Positions 12,263-25,630 are shown, numbered from the stretch's first letter. The stretch: DNA of 64,000 nt from Gaeumannomyces sp. JS-464 (GCA_002197995.1 NGZR01000001.1:5580001-5644000), one strand, 5' to 3'. Notes: generated from the letters alone by a model not told the origin. Translations and numbers: made by a program.

Positions 12263-12595
12263 GGAATTGTATGAGAGAACACCACTGGCTAGGGGAGGAA
12301 TAAAAGAAACAAAAAAGATTAGGTAGTATTAAGAAAGGGCGACACGACCTTGGACCGGCAAGGGGGAGGTCGACAAGAAGGGAATATCAGACAAGGCAAA
12401 TCCTCGACTACAGCCGCATCGGAGATGGATACCACACAGCACAGACTTGCCGGTATGTCAGATCTGACAAGGCAAATGCGACGCAAGGGCTCCGGATGGT
12501 GCGAACGGACCCTGCACCGTTGTCGACATGCGTGAGATGGCGTGCAGGACGAGGGGTGGGAGAAGAACAGACGGGAAAAGAAAAGAAAACGAGAG

Positions 12596-12620
12596 AAAAA
12601 AAAAAAAAAAAAAAAAAAAA
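12596..12620. repeat. Poly(A)25 tract
   Basis: Uninterrupted adenine run preceded by a purine-only stretch (GAAAAGAAAAGAAAACGAGAG). Confidence 0.9.
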
Positions 12621-14006
12621 GACTCATATCAATGAGATGAGATGGCATGGACCAGGCACGACGCGGCGGGGGTGGGCCGGGATAGCATCAGGCCTCTTCC
12701 GTTGCCCGGGTGTGAGGCGTGCGCGGCCAAACATAAGCAGGCAGGTAAGGTACCTGCCGAGGTGCGCGAAGCTAGACCGAAAGAAAGAAGACGACCGCGC
12801 TATCCGTGGGTGGCATGTGGAGTGGTCCGAGGAGGGGCTTTGAGTTTGTTTGGAGCCGAATATGCCATGCTGGGCCCCATGACACTGCAACCAGCTGCCG
12901 GCACCAGCGGTGACCAGCGAGCCATTGTCGAGGCTGGGCCGAAAGGAGGTCCAGGCAACCAGGCCCACACCAGGAGAGCCGCAATATGGGCAGCGGGGTC
13001 CCTGAGGAATCACCAAGGATGGGGAAGCTCCATTGACCATATTTTCCAGGAGGACTCCCCTGTCCCGCCTGACGAAGCCCAGGTCCCAGAGGCGTCTTTC
13101 CTCCAGCCATCACCCATCATCGGGACGAACAAGACGAGATGGACAGGGCGACGCGGATCCAAAATCTTCCCTTCATGCGGCCCATTTCGCCCGGTGCGTT
13201 GCGTGACCGCCATAGCGCCCTTGTCTGTTTGATGTCGGCAGACCAAGTTGAAAGCCATAATTCCACTGATGTCAAACGTCGCGCGCGGGCTAGCGTGAGG
13301 GAGCTCATGCCGACGAGCAGCGCGCGCAATGGGAGCTTGGGCCACCACCGTCGAGGAAGCGACCCAGACCTCAAAGGACTCGAGCCGATTGGAGCGCAGG
13401 AGTCCCGCGATTCGTTTTGCGCACCAACAAACCCCACCCCCTTGCAGACGCACAGCGCACGGCCACCAGCTCGCTGTCCGTTTGCGTTTTGGGCCCCTGG
13501 GTGCTGCTAAGTGGCTGAAACCAGGGCCCCCGCTCCTCAATGCTGCGAGGGGGCACGCCGATGCGTCTCAAAAAAAAGACCACATCATTTTTTTTTCTTT
13601 TTCTTTCGCGATACCACTCCTCAACGCGTGCGCGCTCGAGTCCGTCCGTCCGTCCGCCCGCCGTCTTGCGTGTTCCTTGTGTCAGGGGTGGCTGAGCGTC
13701 GGCAGTTGAGGTCCGCATGACACAACGTCTGGGTAGTCAAAGCTGCTTGAGCTGTCCCTGCAAAGGATTAGCTTTAGTGAACTGCGTCTTATTGGATTAT
13801 AATACACGATTGACGACGGGAACAATATCCGCGTACTGGGCGCTTTGAGGGATGAACTTGTTGGATGGGGGGTACCTGGGCGGTCTTTCTTTTTTTGAAA
13901 CTTGATGGTGTGGCTTCGGACGCCGTTGGTAGCGCAGGAAGTATCAGATGGCCAACTTTGTTTCTCTCTCCCTTTGTCATGACAAACGCTGAGGCGCTTG
14001 GGAGGG

Positions 14007-14013
14007 AAAAAAA

Positions 14014-14045
<32 letters not shown>
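14007..14045. repeat. Poly(A) tract with one G interruption
   Basis: About 26 A, a single G and then about 12 A, in intergenic DNA. Confidence 0.9.
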
Positions 14046-14046
<1 letters not shown>

Positions 14047-15867
14047 CGATGTAACTTCACAGCCTCCTCGTAGGGTACTGAAAAATAGCAGACTACCCAA
14101 AGTTTGTCGCCTCACTCCTCCCTACGGTAAGTAGCATCTCTACCCTTACGTCGGCAGGTCGCCCGGAGTGTGCGATGGCATGTGGCATAACCAAATCGTC
14201 CGGCGACGCGCGGCGAATTCTCCCGATGCTTCGCCCACCGATCCGCTGATGCGCCAGCAGTAAGCCGGGTATCCCAGCCCGGCACGTCAAGGTTCTGCCA
14301 TCAACTCAACTATGCCATGCGCCCATTTGCCAAAACAAAACGGCTAGCGAGCACATCAGTTGATGGGCGCCAGAGGAACAACCATCCGTCTCCTTCTGAT
14401 GAGGGTATTTGCCGGGTGAAAAAAGAAAAGAAAAAAAGAGAAAGAGAAGCGAATTGTTTGGTAGCATAAACCTGAGATCTGTGCGCTGTTTCTTGCCACT
14501 GCGTCGGCTATTTTCGCTAAATAAAAATCTAAAGAATCTAAAGATACATGCATGGGAAATGGAAAGACCGAACGGTATGAATAGACCATGGCCGAAGAGG
14601 CCCCAAGATATCCACCTCATTCCCGTGAGCACGAACTGGCGGCAGAGGCCCGCTTTGTCGATCATACTCGTTCTTCCCCCGGTCCGGAAGCCATCCCCTC
14701 CGTCGAACGGCGGGTTCCAGGCGTGGTTCCGAGAAGTCGGGACACCCCCAACGCCCGTCTGCGTGAGTACCCCCGGTCTGCACCCATCGATCGTGCTCTG
14801 CGATTGGTCATCCATGTTCCGTTCCGGTACCTGGCAGTCCAAAATGCATGTTGTCGCCAAGCCTCCCGCATGATCCGCTCGAGTAAGGTCCGCCCTGCAC
14901 GACAAGACCCTCTCCGGAGGATCGTTGTGGGCGCGATGTAACGGGTGTACATAGCGTCGATATGTGATCGAGTTGTGTTTCCGACAGATTTTCGATATCT
15001 ATAAAGTCCTGCCTCTTCCGAATCTTCTCGATACCGACTAGCGCCGGTTTCACGTGTGAGATCTTACACGATCTAGGCGATGGCCGTCGACCTCCACGAA
15101 CCCCAGTCCCACCTTGGTCGGTCGAAGTGGTGTTGCTTCTCTTCGGGTCGTGCAGCAAGCGGCGCGAGGTTGATGTTGGTTGGATAGAACAACATCTGGG
15201 CGGGTTGAAACTCTACCGCCTTGGGTTTGTTGAGGAAGACCGTCGTATCTGCTTACATCAGAAAATTCCGAAAGGGGTAGGGTGAGGGTTGTTCATTAGT
15301 AAGACATATTCCCCGAAGCACAGAGTCGCGTCGTCTTTTGTTCACATGCTCCGCCACCCGTCCGTTCAATCACCACAGCGCCACCACAACCATTTCCCTT
15401 TTTTTCTCTTCTGTTTCCAAGGGCGTGGACTACGCCCGGAAGGGGAGCAGGAGGGGTATGCCAGTTAGACAATCCCGCACCCGCAGATGACCGACGATGT
15501 TTCTTCCGTGAGCCTGTCTCCCGACCACACACGCACACCTGCCCTGGCCTGATCTGCCAATGGTGGATCGGCAAGGTCAAGCGGCGATGATGCAATGGGC
15601 TATGCAAGCAAACAAGCCTTGCCAGGCGCTGAAACCAAAAGGAAGCATGGACCGCGTCGTTTGGTAGCCGCATGAAGCCGGGCAATCACCGCTCCCGGAC
15701 ATCCAAGCAAGCAAACCAGGTCGGGTGTGTCGGCAGAACACCCCTCTCTGGGAGCTGGTGTCTTTTTTTCTTCCTTTTTTCTCTCGTTTTCTCTCTGTGA
15801 CTCCGTTCATATGGAAGCGATCACGATGGCTTTACCTGAGCTTGGCGCCTCTTGCGTATCTGACTTT

Positions 15868-16925
15868 TCAGTCGTGAGAAGCAATTGGCTTGTACGAACC
15901 ACCAGTTCTGTCCTTGACCATTAGCTTGTGACCTAAGGAGGGGGTTAATAGGCGGAGAATATATCGAAAACAGGTGCGTACCGTCATACTCCAACTGTAG
16001 CTCACGGCGGGTCGTCTTGACGCCGACAAGCAGCGGCGCGCGCCAGTGATCCGTGGTCTCGGAGACACGGAAACGCACACCCACATGCTCGTGTAGATCG
16101 GCCCAAAGGATCCCCGCCCGTGACCTGCCCTCGACCACCGGCCTCCTCTCGCCGCCCCCTGCCGCGGCCGAGTCGAGCCAGTCGCGCCACACCCGGATGA
16201 GGCCATCACTGATGTTGATGTGACTGGAGAAGAGCCCGTGCCTAGGCCCGACTTTCACCAGGTTCGTCACCGTGCACAGCTGCGTGAACAGCTCGGCCTC
16301 ATCTAGGTTGACGTCTAGCGACGGCGGTGCAGGGGCCGCCTCCTCCATCTCCGAGTTAGTCGGCGCCGTGGCATTACCACTGGCTACGTCTTGATGCTGC
16401 AGTTGCTGCAGAGCTGCCCTCGCGCGTCGCCGGCGACCGACTCGGCCGCCCTCTTCCAGCGGCAAGGGGCGGAAGTGGGAGTAGAGCTGCCTCAGCTGGC
16501 CAAGGCTGTGCTCTGAACCCTCTTCCGGCACCCCGTCCCGGCCAGTCCAGCGTCGACAGCAGAGCAGCTGATGCTGCGGCCGCTGTCGAGCGGGCCAGTC
16601 CCGAGGAACTTGCAGTGGAGATAGGGCGTTGAAAGCTTCGCGCTCGGGTGATAGCACTCGAGGATCAGCTCGTTACTGGCCGAGACGGCGCTGGCGAGGC
16701 GATTGGACAACAGACGCAACACAATAGCATGGAAGCGCCGGCTAACAGCGGAGAGTGGGAGAAGGGCCGCGGTAGGGAAGGCGGAGAGGACCGAGAGGAG
16801 GATCTGTTGGTCAAGTGATTTCCTGTGTCAGACAGCCTCGCGGGCAAAGGGGTCAACCGTTCCACAAAATCGGCTGTGCTAACCTCGTTCGGCAAAGATT
16901 CTAACGTAGCAGGGTCGGAGGCCAT
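15868..16925 (-). CDS. F-box protein
   Basis: Likely substrate-recognition subunit of an SCF ubiquitin ligase. Exon 1 (16884-16925) encodes MASDPATLESLPNE. An 80-nt intron (16804-16883, GTTAGC...CAACAG) follows. Exon 2 continues ILLSVLSAFPTAALLPL, completing an LPNEIL-type F-box of about 40 residues that ends around SRRFHAIVLRLLSNRL. Downstream motifs are ELILECYHPSAKLSTPYLHC, LRQLYSHFRPLP and AELFTQLCTVTNLVKVGPRH. The last intron (15933-15981, GTACGC...CTTAG) gives the C terminus GHKLMVKDRTGGSYKPIASH ending at 15868. Between about 16500 and 16560 the frame must change by one base, because the upstream frame stops at 16492 while similarity-like sequence continues in another frame. I found no good intron there, so an indel is likely. 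Without splicing the last intron the frame would run on to 15821, but the spliced end is more protein-like. Confidence 0.75.
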
Positions 16926-19900
16926 CTTCCTTGTCTTGGAAAAGACTCGGACAGGATGGGTGCGCAACGATAAAGTACCGGCTCCAAGTAAACAAAGGGC
17001 AACAATCCAAACAGATCGGTGCCAGCAAGGGTCCTTGAAGGAAGGAAAAAAAGACACGAGCGCGGCGGCGGTGGGAGCAGCCTCGCCGGGTCCCTCGAGC
17101 TTTTATAGCAGCGCACAGCGGCAGGCTGTCGGAGCTGACTCAAAGCCCAAGACTGGTTGATGCTGACACAGGAGGCGATCGCTGCAAGGGGTACTTGGCC
17201 TCAGGGCGAGATAAAGACGGCGACGCAGGTAGCTTCTCGTATGAGGGTGCGTCCGGCCTCGTTAGGCCTTCGGTCTCAGCCGGGAATAGAATGGGCGCGA
17301 TGGCGTGTCGGTCACGGTAGAACCCACACGGCGGCAAGGGCGGGTGGGGACGCCGCGGCCATGTCCCGGGAGGATCTCCAGCCGGGATGGAACCTTCGGG
17401 GCGAAGCTTTTTCGATTTGTTGGGACCGTGGCCTGGATTGGTCGACAGGGTATCTCTGATGGCGCAGAGGGAGACGTCTTGGGTTTCGCGATGGCAGCTG
17501 GACGCCGCGTTATCGAGACATGATGAATAGATTCGGTTGGCCAAGAGCCTCAAATCAGCTGCCAGCAAGGTGACCCCACTATGCCGAACGCCCCGATCCG
17601 GCCGGATTGCTTCGATTCAGCTCGAGCCTTGCTCATGCGCTGTGCGATGGCGATTGGATTGACTTTGGAGGGGTGCCCTGCCAGCCGGTGTCAATGTTGG
17701 ATGGGAGCGAGGGCCGTCCGTCCTCGCTGCTGTCCGAGCGACACGACCCTGAGCCCGTGTGAAGGTGCAGTTGATTGCTGTCGACGGTCGGATGACGTCG
17801 CCAAGAAACGGAGAGGGAGCAAGCACATGCAACCCAGTGAGCCGCTGTTCCAGCCACTGGCCCCACCCAAGAAGTCTCCGGCAGTCGCCTCTACACCGCA
17901 CAGCCCTGCAGCCCAGTATGGAAACGCTCTTGACGGGTCCGGCCCTGTCGGAAAGCGATCGACATCAGCAGCCTTCAGCCAAGCGTCCATCGCCGTTTTC
18001 TTTGTTGGCTCAATGTCGCAGGTTTCAGCTGAATACTTGACGCCGGTCTTCGCCTATTCCAGCGGAGGTTGGAAGAATCTCGGCGCGTGAGAAAGCTGCG
18101 CTTTTGGGCTGCCAGGTCCGAGATTAGCCAACCCTGTTTGCTGGCGATGTGGCCGGCATGTCCTTCCATTCTGCATCCCTAGCAGGGCGCAGCTGTGGGC
18201 CTCGCCTTGCAGTGTGGTGTGATGCAATCATACCGAACCACGCCCGATATCACACGTCTTTGTTGGACAGCGTTCCTTATCACCGGTCATTTTCGGGATC
18301 CCCGACTGAGCCATTTCCAGGATTCCACTCGGCCGTATTATCCATTGCAACAAGAAGGTACCTTCGCTGCCGGTCGAAGCGGCGGGGGATTCCGCGCCGT
18401 CCTCAGTCTCTCCGGTCCTCGCACCCTGGAGCTTGAGCCGCGACTCGCGCCCACCGTGCTTTGACGGACCTTTCGTTGGGACGGTTCCGAAGCAAACCCA
18501 ATATGCCTACGCGTACACCGCCGCTGCTTCAGGACTACCTTGCACGGTCCACACGGAAGAGAAAGCTTGAACTACCCCTCTCACGGCCCCTCAAGAAAAT
18601 CCGGCCGATCACTGGCGACCCCGGAATCATGTGCTTGGCGGGCTATTTCAGATGTCGACTTTGACGCCGGTACTGGATACTTACTTGGCGGCTATGGTTG
18701 TTTTGCTGCCAAACGTCTCGACGAGCGTCATTCCATCGGCTAGAAGTATCATGGAGGCCTACTAGCTCGCGCCTGCTCGATACCCTTGCCGCTACTTCTC
18801 TCGCGGCATCTGAGCTCAGACGAGGAGAGTCTTCTGACCAGATATCGCTTGGCTGCGGACAGTCATGGTGCGCCACTCACAAGCACTCACCCAGCCCCCG
18901 AGGCATCTTGAAGTTCGCGCTGCACAAGATCTGTTCTGGTCAACACAGCGAACCCATGTAGCCATCGGTGGTTTGCTACAGCGAGATGCGCCGGAGCGAT
19001 AGCGACAACATCGATGGCGATTGCCGCCATTCTGGGTTGCTTTCATGCTTCCGGCGACATCAGGGCAAAGGTTCGCTTCCTTAGCCAAGTTACACCAGCT
19101 AAACCGAATAGAGCCGGGCACCCAGGCCAGACATCATCCACAGCAGCCCCGAGGGGATAACTGTCAGCCTCTGGTTCAGAAAACAGGATTTGATTTCATG
19201 TTTTATAATCTCACCGCGACTATTTCGAGCGCGTGCAGGACCTGGACACTAATGGTTCATACCCGGTGGCTGTTAACCGATATGGAAATGCCACTTCTTG
19301 GCACGCTCAAGATGTCGGTTCATCGATATATCTTCCCTCGCGAATGTATCAACGGCACCAACGGGCGGTCCTTTGTCTGGCAGCACGTCCCCGCCACGTC
19401 ATTCACTATTTCCAAGACGAGGTCTGAGAGTACTTAGTGTTTGCCCCATCGGGACAGGCAGCCAGCCGCTCCACAGAGTTCATGTCCAACGTGTCAGCCA
19501 TCCGATCAACACGTGGGTTTGCAGAACCGCGGCGCGAGCTGAGGTTGATGGCGTTCACCTGTGCCGTTTTGCGCCACCCGATGCAGCCACTCCGCATGGA
19601 AAGTTGACCTCAAGCCGCATTGTCCGTCCTGTTTTCCATGTGCTTCGAAACAGCATTTCCGAATAGCGCACCCGGCTTGGCCACCATTGTTTTTGGTGGT
19701 ACGGGGCTCATTGTCGGCAAACATGGATGAGATGAGCTGCCTGTTGGTCACGGATGAATGAGAGTCATTGCGTCCTTGGTTGTGGGTTGCGCAGCTTCCT
19801 CCTCGCCTGGGTCTGGCGAAATATATCCAACTTGTGGTGAAATACAATGAGCACATCAAAACATGACAGGCACACACACAGGTTTGCTATGGAGTAAGAC

Positions 19901-21125
19901 AAACCGAGCAAACCGTTGATCGAGGCTGCGCTTGATGGATAACCTTATCTCCGCATCCTTCATCTGGCATTCTAGGGACCTTGCATTGCCCCTGCATCGA
20001 GAGCGTATCTCGTCTGTCAGTCGCATCCCGTGCGCTACGGCCAGTGAGGCCCGCCCTTGCGATATGACGCGATGATGATCGTGCCGGGGGAACAGAATGG
20101 AAACGGCTTCTTCAATGGTTGGTGATGGGTCCGCACGCGGTCCATGGTCGGGGCCCGGGCTATAGGCAGGCACGAACATCCGCCCTCCATGCATCTTAGG
20201 CTCGTGGCCCCTCCGTGCTTTGTTTGCCCGTGGGTCAGCAAACGTGCAAACACAGCTACCCGTGCTTGACTGTTGTTGACGAAGAGGCTTGGTCACATCC
20301 ACTCAAAGCATCCGCCCACAAATGTTGAGTGATGGAGCGATGGGTAACGGCACATGCAGGGATCCATTGCCTAAACCGTCATCATAGTACTGCCATTGAA
20401 ACGGGGTTGAGACAAACGCCGTTGACGTCAGGGATTCAATGCCGGCACCCGCTGCAGACGCGGTTCTTTTTGCCCGGTATTTCGGATCTGGGCGGCTGCA
20501 ATTGCGTGACTTCACACTGAACATTGAGGTACAGTAGATCATCAACGGCCCGGGACTAGCACACCGATAGTAGAGGGTCGCAGATAGCTAGGTTGACAAC
20601 AGGCCCAATCAAGTACCTCCGCTGCCAATGGTCTGGCGCGGATTACCAAACGCAGTACCACGGTAAGGAGGGGCACTAAAAGTGGCGGGCGGGCCCGACT
20701 GCGAGCCCAACCAGCCGGTCCAGGCGCGTTCCTGGCGCAAAGCAAGCGCGTATCGGTAGGCTTTGGTTTCACCGATGTTGTTTGACTAGACCCTTCGTCT
20801 TGCATGCAACTGACCGCACCTTCCTCCCGCCGCCTGAAGGTCACCGGCTCACTTCTTCCTTGGATTCAAATTGGGGTCGTGTATCATCACCAGGAAGTGA
20901 CAAGCGCCCTGTGGGCCTTCCCCCAAGCTGCGCCGCGCGAATCAAAACCGCCCGCCGGCCCCTCATCCCTTCTACTCTCTGACTTTTCCAAATTCGAGAA
21001 GCAGAACGGGCACCCTCTCCCAGAACTCTAGTACCCCAGCGCCGATAGTGCCTTAAGGACGATTCGAAGGAGAGTGAAAGGGAGCAAGGAAAGAAACAAA
21101 ACAACGCCCACCGACCGTCCAAACC
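16926..21125. other. 4.2-kb stretch without a supported gene
   Basis: Apart from the F-box promoter, this holds many short overlapping frames on both strands (up to 169 codons). None has a motif or consistent coding bias, and no terminal repeats or transposase motifs were seen. It could be old, decayed repeat sequence or long regulatory DNA. Confidence 0.45.
17101..17107 (-). promoter_or_regulatory. Possible TATA box of F-box gene
   Basis: TATAAAA on the minus strand, about 176 nt upstream of the ATG at 16925, in a GC-rich context. Position suits a fungal core promoter, but there is no direct evidence of a start site. Confidence 0.4.
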
Positions 21126-22187
21126 ATGGCTCCAGGCGTGGTTGAAAAGGTCGCGGGCGCGCCGCGGGAGACAGCCACCCAGGATTTTGTCGGTACGTTG
21201 ACGATAGGACCGTTGTCGCCATCTAACCTTTTTACTTTGACGCCTAGGAGAGGCTGACCTTTGACTGTCGTTACAGATCCTGGAATCGTGCCGATCCCCA
21301 AGATTTCTGGCGACTGGACCGTCGGCAAAGTGCTGGACACCGTTGCAACTAATAAGCCTGAGGAGGGCTCCGACTCGCCACTACCATACTTCCACCTGCT
21401 GGAGCGTCTTAAGACTACCAAACGAGAGGGATGGCGCAGGTTCAACATTGAGAGGTACCTCAAACCTTGAATGCTCGGGCCCGCGGGCCACGCACACTCA
21501 CCGCTTTGGTTGACTAACCCGTGGTCCAACCTGATGGAAAATAGAGGCGAGTCCATCGCGGACCACATGTACCGCATGGCCATGATGTCGATGCTCGCGC
21601 CGCCGTCCCTCGCCCCGCGCCTCGACCTGAACAAGTGCATGAAGATGTGCCTTATCCACGACATGGCCGAGTCGCTCGTTGGCGACATTACCCCGGTTGA
21701 CGGCGTCCCGAAGCCGGAGAAGGCGCGCCGCGAGGCCTCCACCATGGACTACATTACCTCGACGCTTCTGGGCAAGACCTATGGGAGCAGCAGTGGCGGC
21801 GCCGCGGCGAATGGCAGCGTCCCAGGTCCGTTGGGCAAGCTGGTTGGCGAGGACATTCGCGCAATCTGGCAGGAGTATGAGGACTCGGAGACTCTGGAGA
21901 GCAAGTACGTCCACGACATCGACAAGATGGAGCTCCTGTGCCAGATGGTCGAGTACGAGAAGCGCGGCGAGGGAAAGCTGGACTTGGGCGAGTTCGCGTA
22001 TGTGGCCCGCCGCATGGAGCTCCCCGAGACGATCGCATGGGGCCAGGAGGTCCTCCGCGAGCGCGAGGCTTTCTGGGCTGGCCAAGCCGGCGGCGAGAAG
22101 CATGTGCGCGGCGAGATTACCGTCGACGGCGGTCTGGAGGCGGCCAAGGTGGCCATGCAGGAAGCCTATTATGGAAAGGAGAAATGA
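21126..22187 (+). CDS. HD-domain 5'-deoxynucleotidase-like protein
   Basis: Metal-dependent phosphohydrolase of the HDDC2/YfbR type, which removes the 5' phosphate from deoxynucleoside monophosphates. Yeast homologues are YGL101W and YBR242W. There are three exons: 21126-21192, 21277-21454 and 21545-22187. The introns have donors GTACGT and GTACCT, acceptors TTACAG and AAATAG, and the second has a TTGACTAAC branch region. The protein is 295 residues. Metal ligands typical of the HD fold are visible: H89 (in SIADHMYRM), the H120-D121 pair (IHDMAE), E124 and D208 (HDIDKMELL). FHLLERLKTTKREGW precedes the domain, as in eukaryotic members. A Gly/Ser/Ala-rich insertion lies at residues about 162-177. 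All exon joins preserve frame, and this is one of the few genes here with no frame break. Likely cytosolic nucleotide-pool housekeeping. Confidence 0.92.
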
Positions 22188-23746
22188 GGACTGGCTGGTT
22201 GACATTGCCCCACACTTCTGTCGCAGCGTTTCCATTTCTACAGCGGGATTCATCGGCGTCGGATTCGAGGGGAAATCCATCATGCATTATACAGTGGGGA
22301 AGGATCCCATCCTGGCTGGCTTGCAGATACCCATAGAACAATTCTAGACACGATACGGTTGACCTCCGGCATTTCCTCAGCAAGACAAACTCTCTTTTCA
22401 GGACGACCCACGGCCTGGCATAATCACCCTGAAGACTGCCTCTGTGAGTTTCTTTGGACATACACCTACCTAGATCCTACCTGGATATACTTTGGAGGCG
22501 GAGAGGCAGAGTTGCGGGATGCATTTGACGGTTTCTCGGTTCCCGGCAACGCACAGCGCAAGGTCCCATCCTTTGCGGTCCAGAGTTATGCATGTTTACC
22601 AATAAACATCCGCAGGTCTGTTCTGCCCAGCAACGCCCCGCGCTGTGCTGGGGAGCCGATGATCAAAGCGGGTCACGGTATCACGCTAGACGAAGGCTGG
22701 GTCCGACTCCCAACCGCAGCCGGCAGAGGCGGAAAAAAAAGGTTAAGGTTCCTGTGAGTAGCTTTGTCGGCGGCGGGCTCTACTCATCAACATTCCTCGC
22801 TCCCTGCGCGCATCATCATGCGCCATCGTCATTGACCGCACGCAACCCGTCGCGCTGGGCTCCTGTCTCTGCCTCGCAGGCCCAGATCGACCATCCTGAG
22901 CACGGCTGCTGGTCGTCGGCACGTGGCTGTGTGGGCTAGGCTGTGCGTTCGCAAGGCCCGGCCAGCTGTTGGGCTCTGACGTAGACCACTCGACAGCCAG
23001 TGCATCTCGTACATGTAAGCACGCCCTGCTCTGCTTTCTCCGCCATCGACGCCTCGGTCTGGCCCCGGCTCGCGCGCGCAACCAACGAGGCCGCTTCTTT
23101 TGCTCCAGCCTCAAAACCCAACCACGCTCCCCTCACCGCGCGCCAACCCGGCCCAAACCGGACCATCCCCTGAACCCGAACCGTTTTTGCAGCCTCGAGC
23201 CTCTGGGTGCCCAGCACAGTTGCGCTTGAGCAGGGTCGCCTGGCGCAGAATTTACCCTCACTTTTCCTCGGTCGTGCCGGCGGGTCAACCGGTCTTGCGC
23301 GTGGGAACCAAAAGCTAAAGACAGCCATCCGATCAGATCCAACGGAGAATCGTTGACGAAGTCTTCAAATACGCACCCCGACCACCCCTTTCCTCGACAG
23401 GGGCCCATCCCATCCTTCACCGCTATTCATTTTCCGTCCTAGCATTGAGACATAGCAATCCGTCCTGCTTTGCACACTCGTTTCCATCACAAGCAAGCCG
23501 ATACAGCCGACTCTTATCCATCATCGACCTTGTTTCAGACATCTGTCCGGCAGCCAGATCAACGGCGCCAGGGTGTTCTAGCTCGAGAAAAGAAACGCGC
23601 TTGGCATCACCGGCGTCGCCACTCGCTCACACCGGCGCTCCTCGCAGCTCGGGCGACCTGCTTGTGCAAGATAGCACTAGGAGCCCCACAGGAAAACAAC
23701 AACAACCGAGCCAGCAAGGTCGCTCCTGCGACAACATATAGCAGCC
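22188..23746. other. Intergenic and probable long 5' leader
   Basis: No supported gene. The 23400-23746 part is C- and A-rich, low in ATG-initiated coding character, and probably the 5' untranslated leader of the following gene. Confidence 0.45.
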
Positions 23747-25494
23747 ATGACCTTCCAGCAGTTCCACATGCCGGGCGGCTATCAGTTCGATGGTCCCCAG
23801 CAGTCGGGTCCTGCTCTGAGCGCTGGCATCTTTCGCACCCCAGCATCACCATCCGCATCGAGCAGCTCTGTCTTCAACCTCGCAAAGTCGAGCGGCAGCC
23901 TCTGCTCGGATGCTCCCAACGCCCATAACGGCGCCGGAGCTAAGCGCAAGCGAAACCTCAATCTCGCGGCCAAACAGGCTCGCGCCTCGACTCCGCTGCA
24001 GGAGTGGGGAAGCCTGAGCATCGATACCTCGTCTGACCATGCTGCTCCTACTGGATTCTTCGACTACGCCACCGCGAAAGTCGGAACCAGCGACGCCGAG
24101 GCCAAGGGTCACATCTATACCCTTGCGGGTCAGATAGAGACGCCTGGAGCCGACAACATCGGGAGCGACCACAACTGCCTTGAGGACAGTGTCTACTCCG
24201 ACGCCGACTACCGCAGGGGCATGGGCTCAAAGAGAACTCGTGGCGACCTAGAAGACCCATTATCAAACACCTCGAACGCTCACTCATCACTATCGCGATC
24301 TCACAACATGGGCGCGTCCGACTTTACCTTCTCAGTACCCCCAACGGAGGCTCCGGATGGGGTGCCTTCGCGTTCGGCGCTCTCGGAGGCGTTGTTGGCA
24401 GGGTCTGGCAGTTCTGCAAGGCCGGCGCTTTCCGCGGCTTCTCTGCCGGTGGAGGTTCCCGCTACGCCGTTGATGGCCACAATGGGCGCGGGTTTGTCAG
24501 GCAGAGCCCTGTCTCATCCCCACTCTACGACAAGGAAGAAGCCGAGGACATGGACTCGCTGCGTCAAGGTGCCGGAACTCCCGACTCGCTCCCACGACAC
24601 GCAGTCAAGAGGAGACAGACTGAGAAGGGACCCGAAGATCTCAAGAACTGGATCGTCGTCTCGGACCGCAGTCCCACCCCCACCAACCTGGCGTCTCGTC
24701 GGCAGACGACCTATGAGGAGAAGCGGCAACTGTCAAAGCCACCCAGCCGGGCGGCGAGCCGCGCAAGCAGCCGATTCTCGCATGGCCGCAGGACCAGCGT
24801 TCCAGCCTCGCGTCGCAGCATGCACAGCAGCGTCTGCTCATCCGCTACCACCCTGAGCATGAACGGACGGCCCTCGTCGCGCCTCTCGCAGGCCGGACGT
24901 GAGCCCGCCAGCTTTGCCGCACCGCGCTCGCCCATGTCGACCACCTCATTCATCCCTGTCCTGAGCGCATCTCCGAGCCGCATCCCGGTTGCTACGTCTC
25001 GTCTTGGGATCAACCCCTTTGCCGTTCCTCCCGCCCCGGACGCCACCATCACTGAGCAATCGCCAATTACCCCTGGCACTCCATCTCGCAGCAGCAACGG
25101 CTTCGCCACTGTCGGTGCCGGTTCTATGAACTTCTCGGCCAGCGGCTCGGTCCACGGCAACGGCCACCGCCGCGGACGGCCCAGCTCAACATCGCCGCGC
25201 CGCAAGGCGTCGATCTCGACGGTGCCGCATATCTCAACCGTCTTCGGCGCAGGTGCTGTGGACGACAGCACCGTGGCGGCGGCCGACAGCCCGCGCCTGG
25301 ACCCGGAGGCACGCAAGATCGCGGCCAGGCGGGCGGCAGAGGAGCGCGAGGCGGACGCGCGCATGGAGGCGCTCAACGCGCAGCTGCGGCAGATGATCCG
25401 CCAGGGCCGCGAGGCCCTGGGCACCCGGGTCACTGTGGAGGACGATGGGGTGGAGGCTCCTGCGCCGAGCGCGTGGGTTGATGCCGACGATTAG
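23747..25494 (+). CDS. Conserved fungal protein, Ser/Arg-rich with C-terminal coiled coil
   Basis: Starts MTFQQFHMPGGYQFDGPQQS and ends APSAWVDADD, about 580 residues. The N-terminal third is Ser/Ala-rich with a basic nuclear-type patch (GAKRKRNLNL). The centre carries a distinctive aromatic and glycine motif, GWGAFAFGALGGVVGRVWQF followed by CKAGAFRGFSAGGG. After it come WIVVSDRSPTP and long Ser/Arg/Pro-rich low complexity. The C terminus is a charged helix of about 45 residues (ARKIAARRAAEEREADARME), a likely coiled coil. The centre is read in a different frame from the N terminus: the first frame continues past 24330 but loses protein character, and the second frame takes over at about 24330-24360. 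No canonical intron fits, so a one-base indel is the simplest explanation. The pattern suggests a nuclear or cell-cycle regulator, but I do not name a function. Confidence 0.75.
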
Positions 25495-25606
25495 GAACTC
25501 GTTGACCAACCTTGATTCTTTTCTTCCTCTTCCTCCATTACCAATAGCACCTCTCTTTTAAGCACAAGCGATTCTCTCGAGCACTTCTCTTCCTCAATCA
25601 CACATC

Positions 25607-25630
25607 TTTTTTTTTTTTTTTTTTTTTTTT
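25607..25630. repeat. Poly(T)24 tract
   Basis: Uninterrupted thymine run about 110 nt after the stop codon of the gene at 23747-25494, within its likely 3' untranslated region. Confidence 0.9.

Larger units (their letters stand above)
12046..15867. other. Long intergenic region with three poly(A) tracts
   Basis: This is nearly 4 kb between the MFS gene and the F-box gene. Poly(A) tracts lie at 12241-12262, 12596-12620 and 14007-14045. Open frames of up to 199 codons (14306-14905, -) were inspected. They lack motifs, overlap on both strands and look like chance. Confidence 0.5.

Noticed and set aside
16926..21125. RIP-degraded transposon
   Set aside because: The region is not clearly A/T-rich, no repeat copies or transposase motifs were seen, and the frames show no characteristic stop pattern. 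Base counts by computation would be needed to revisit this.
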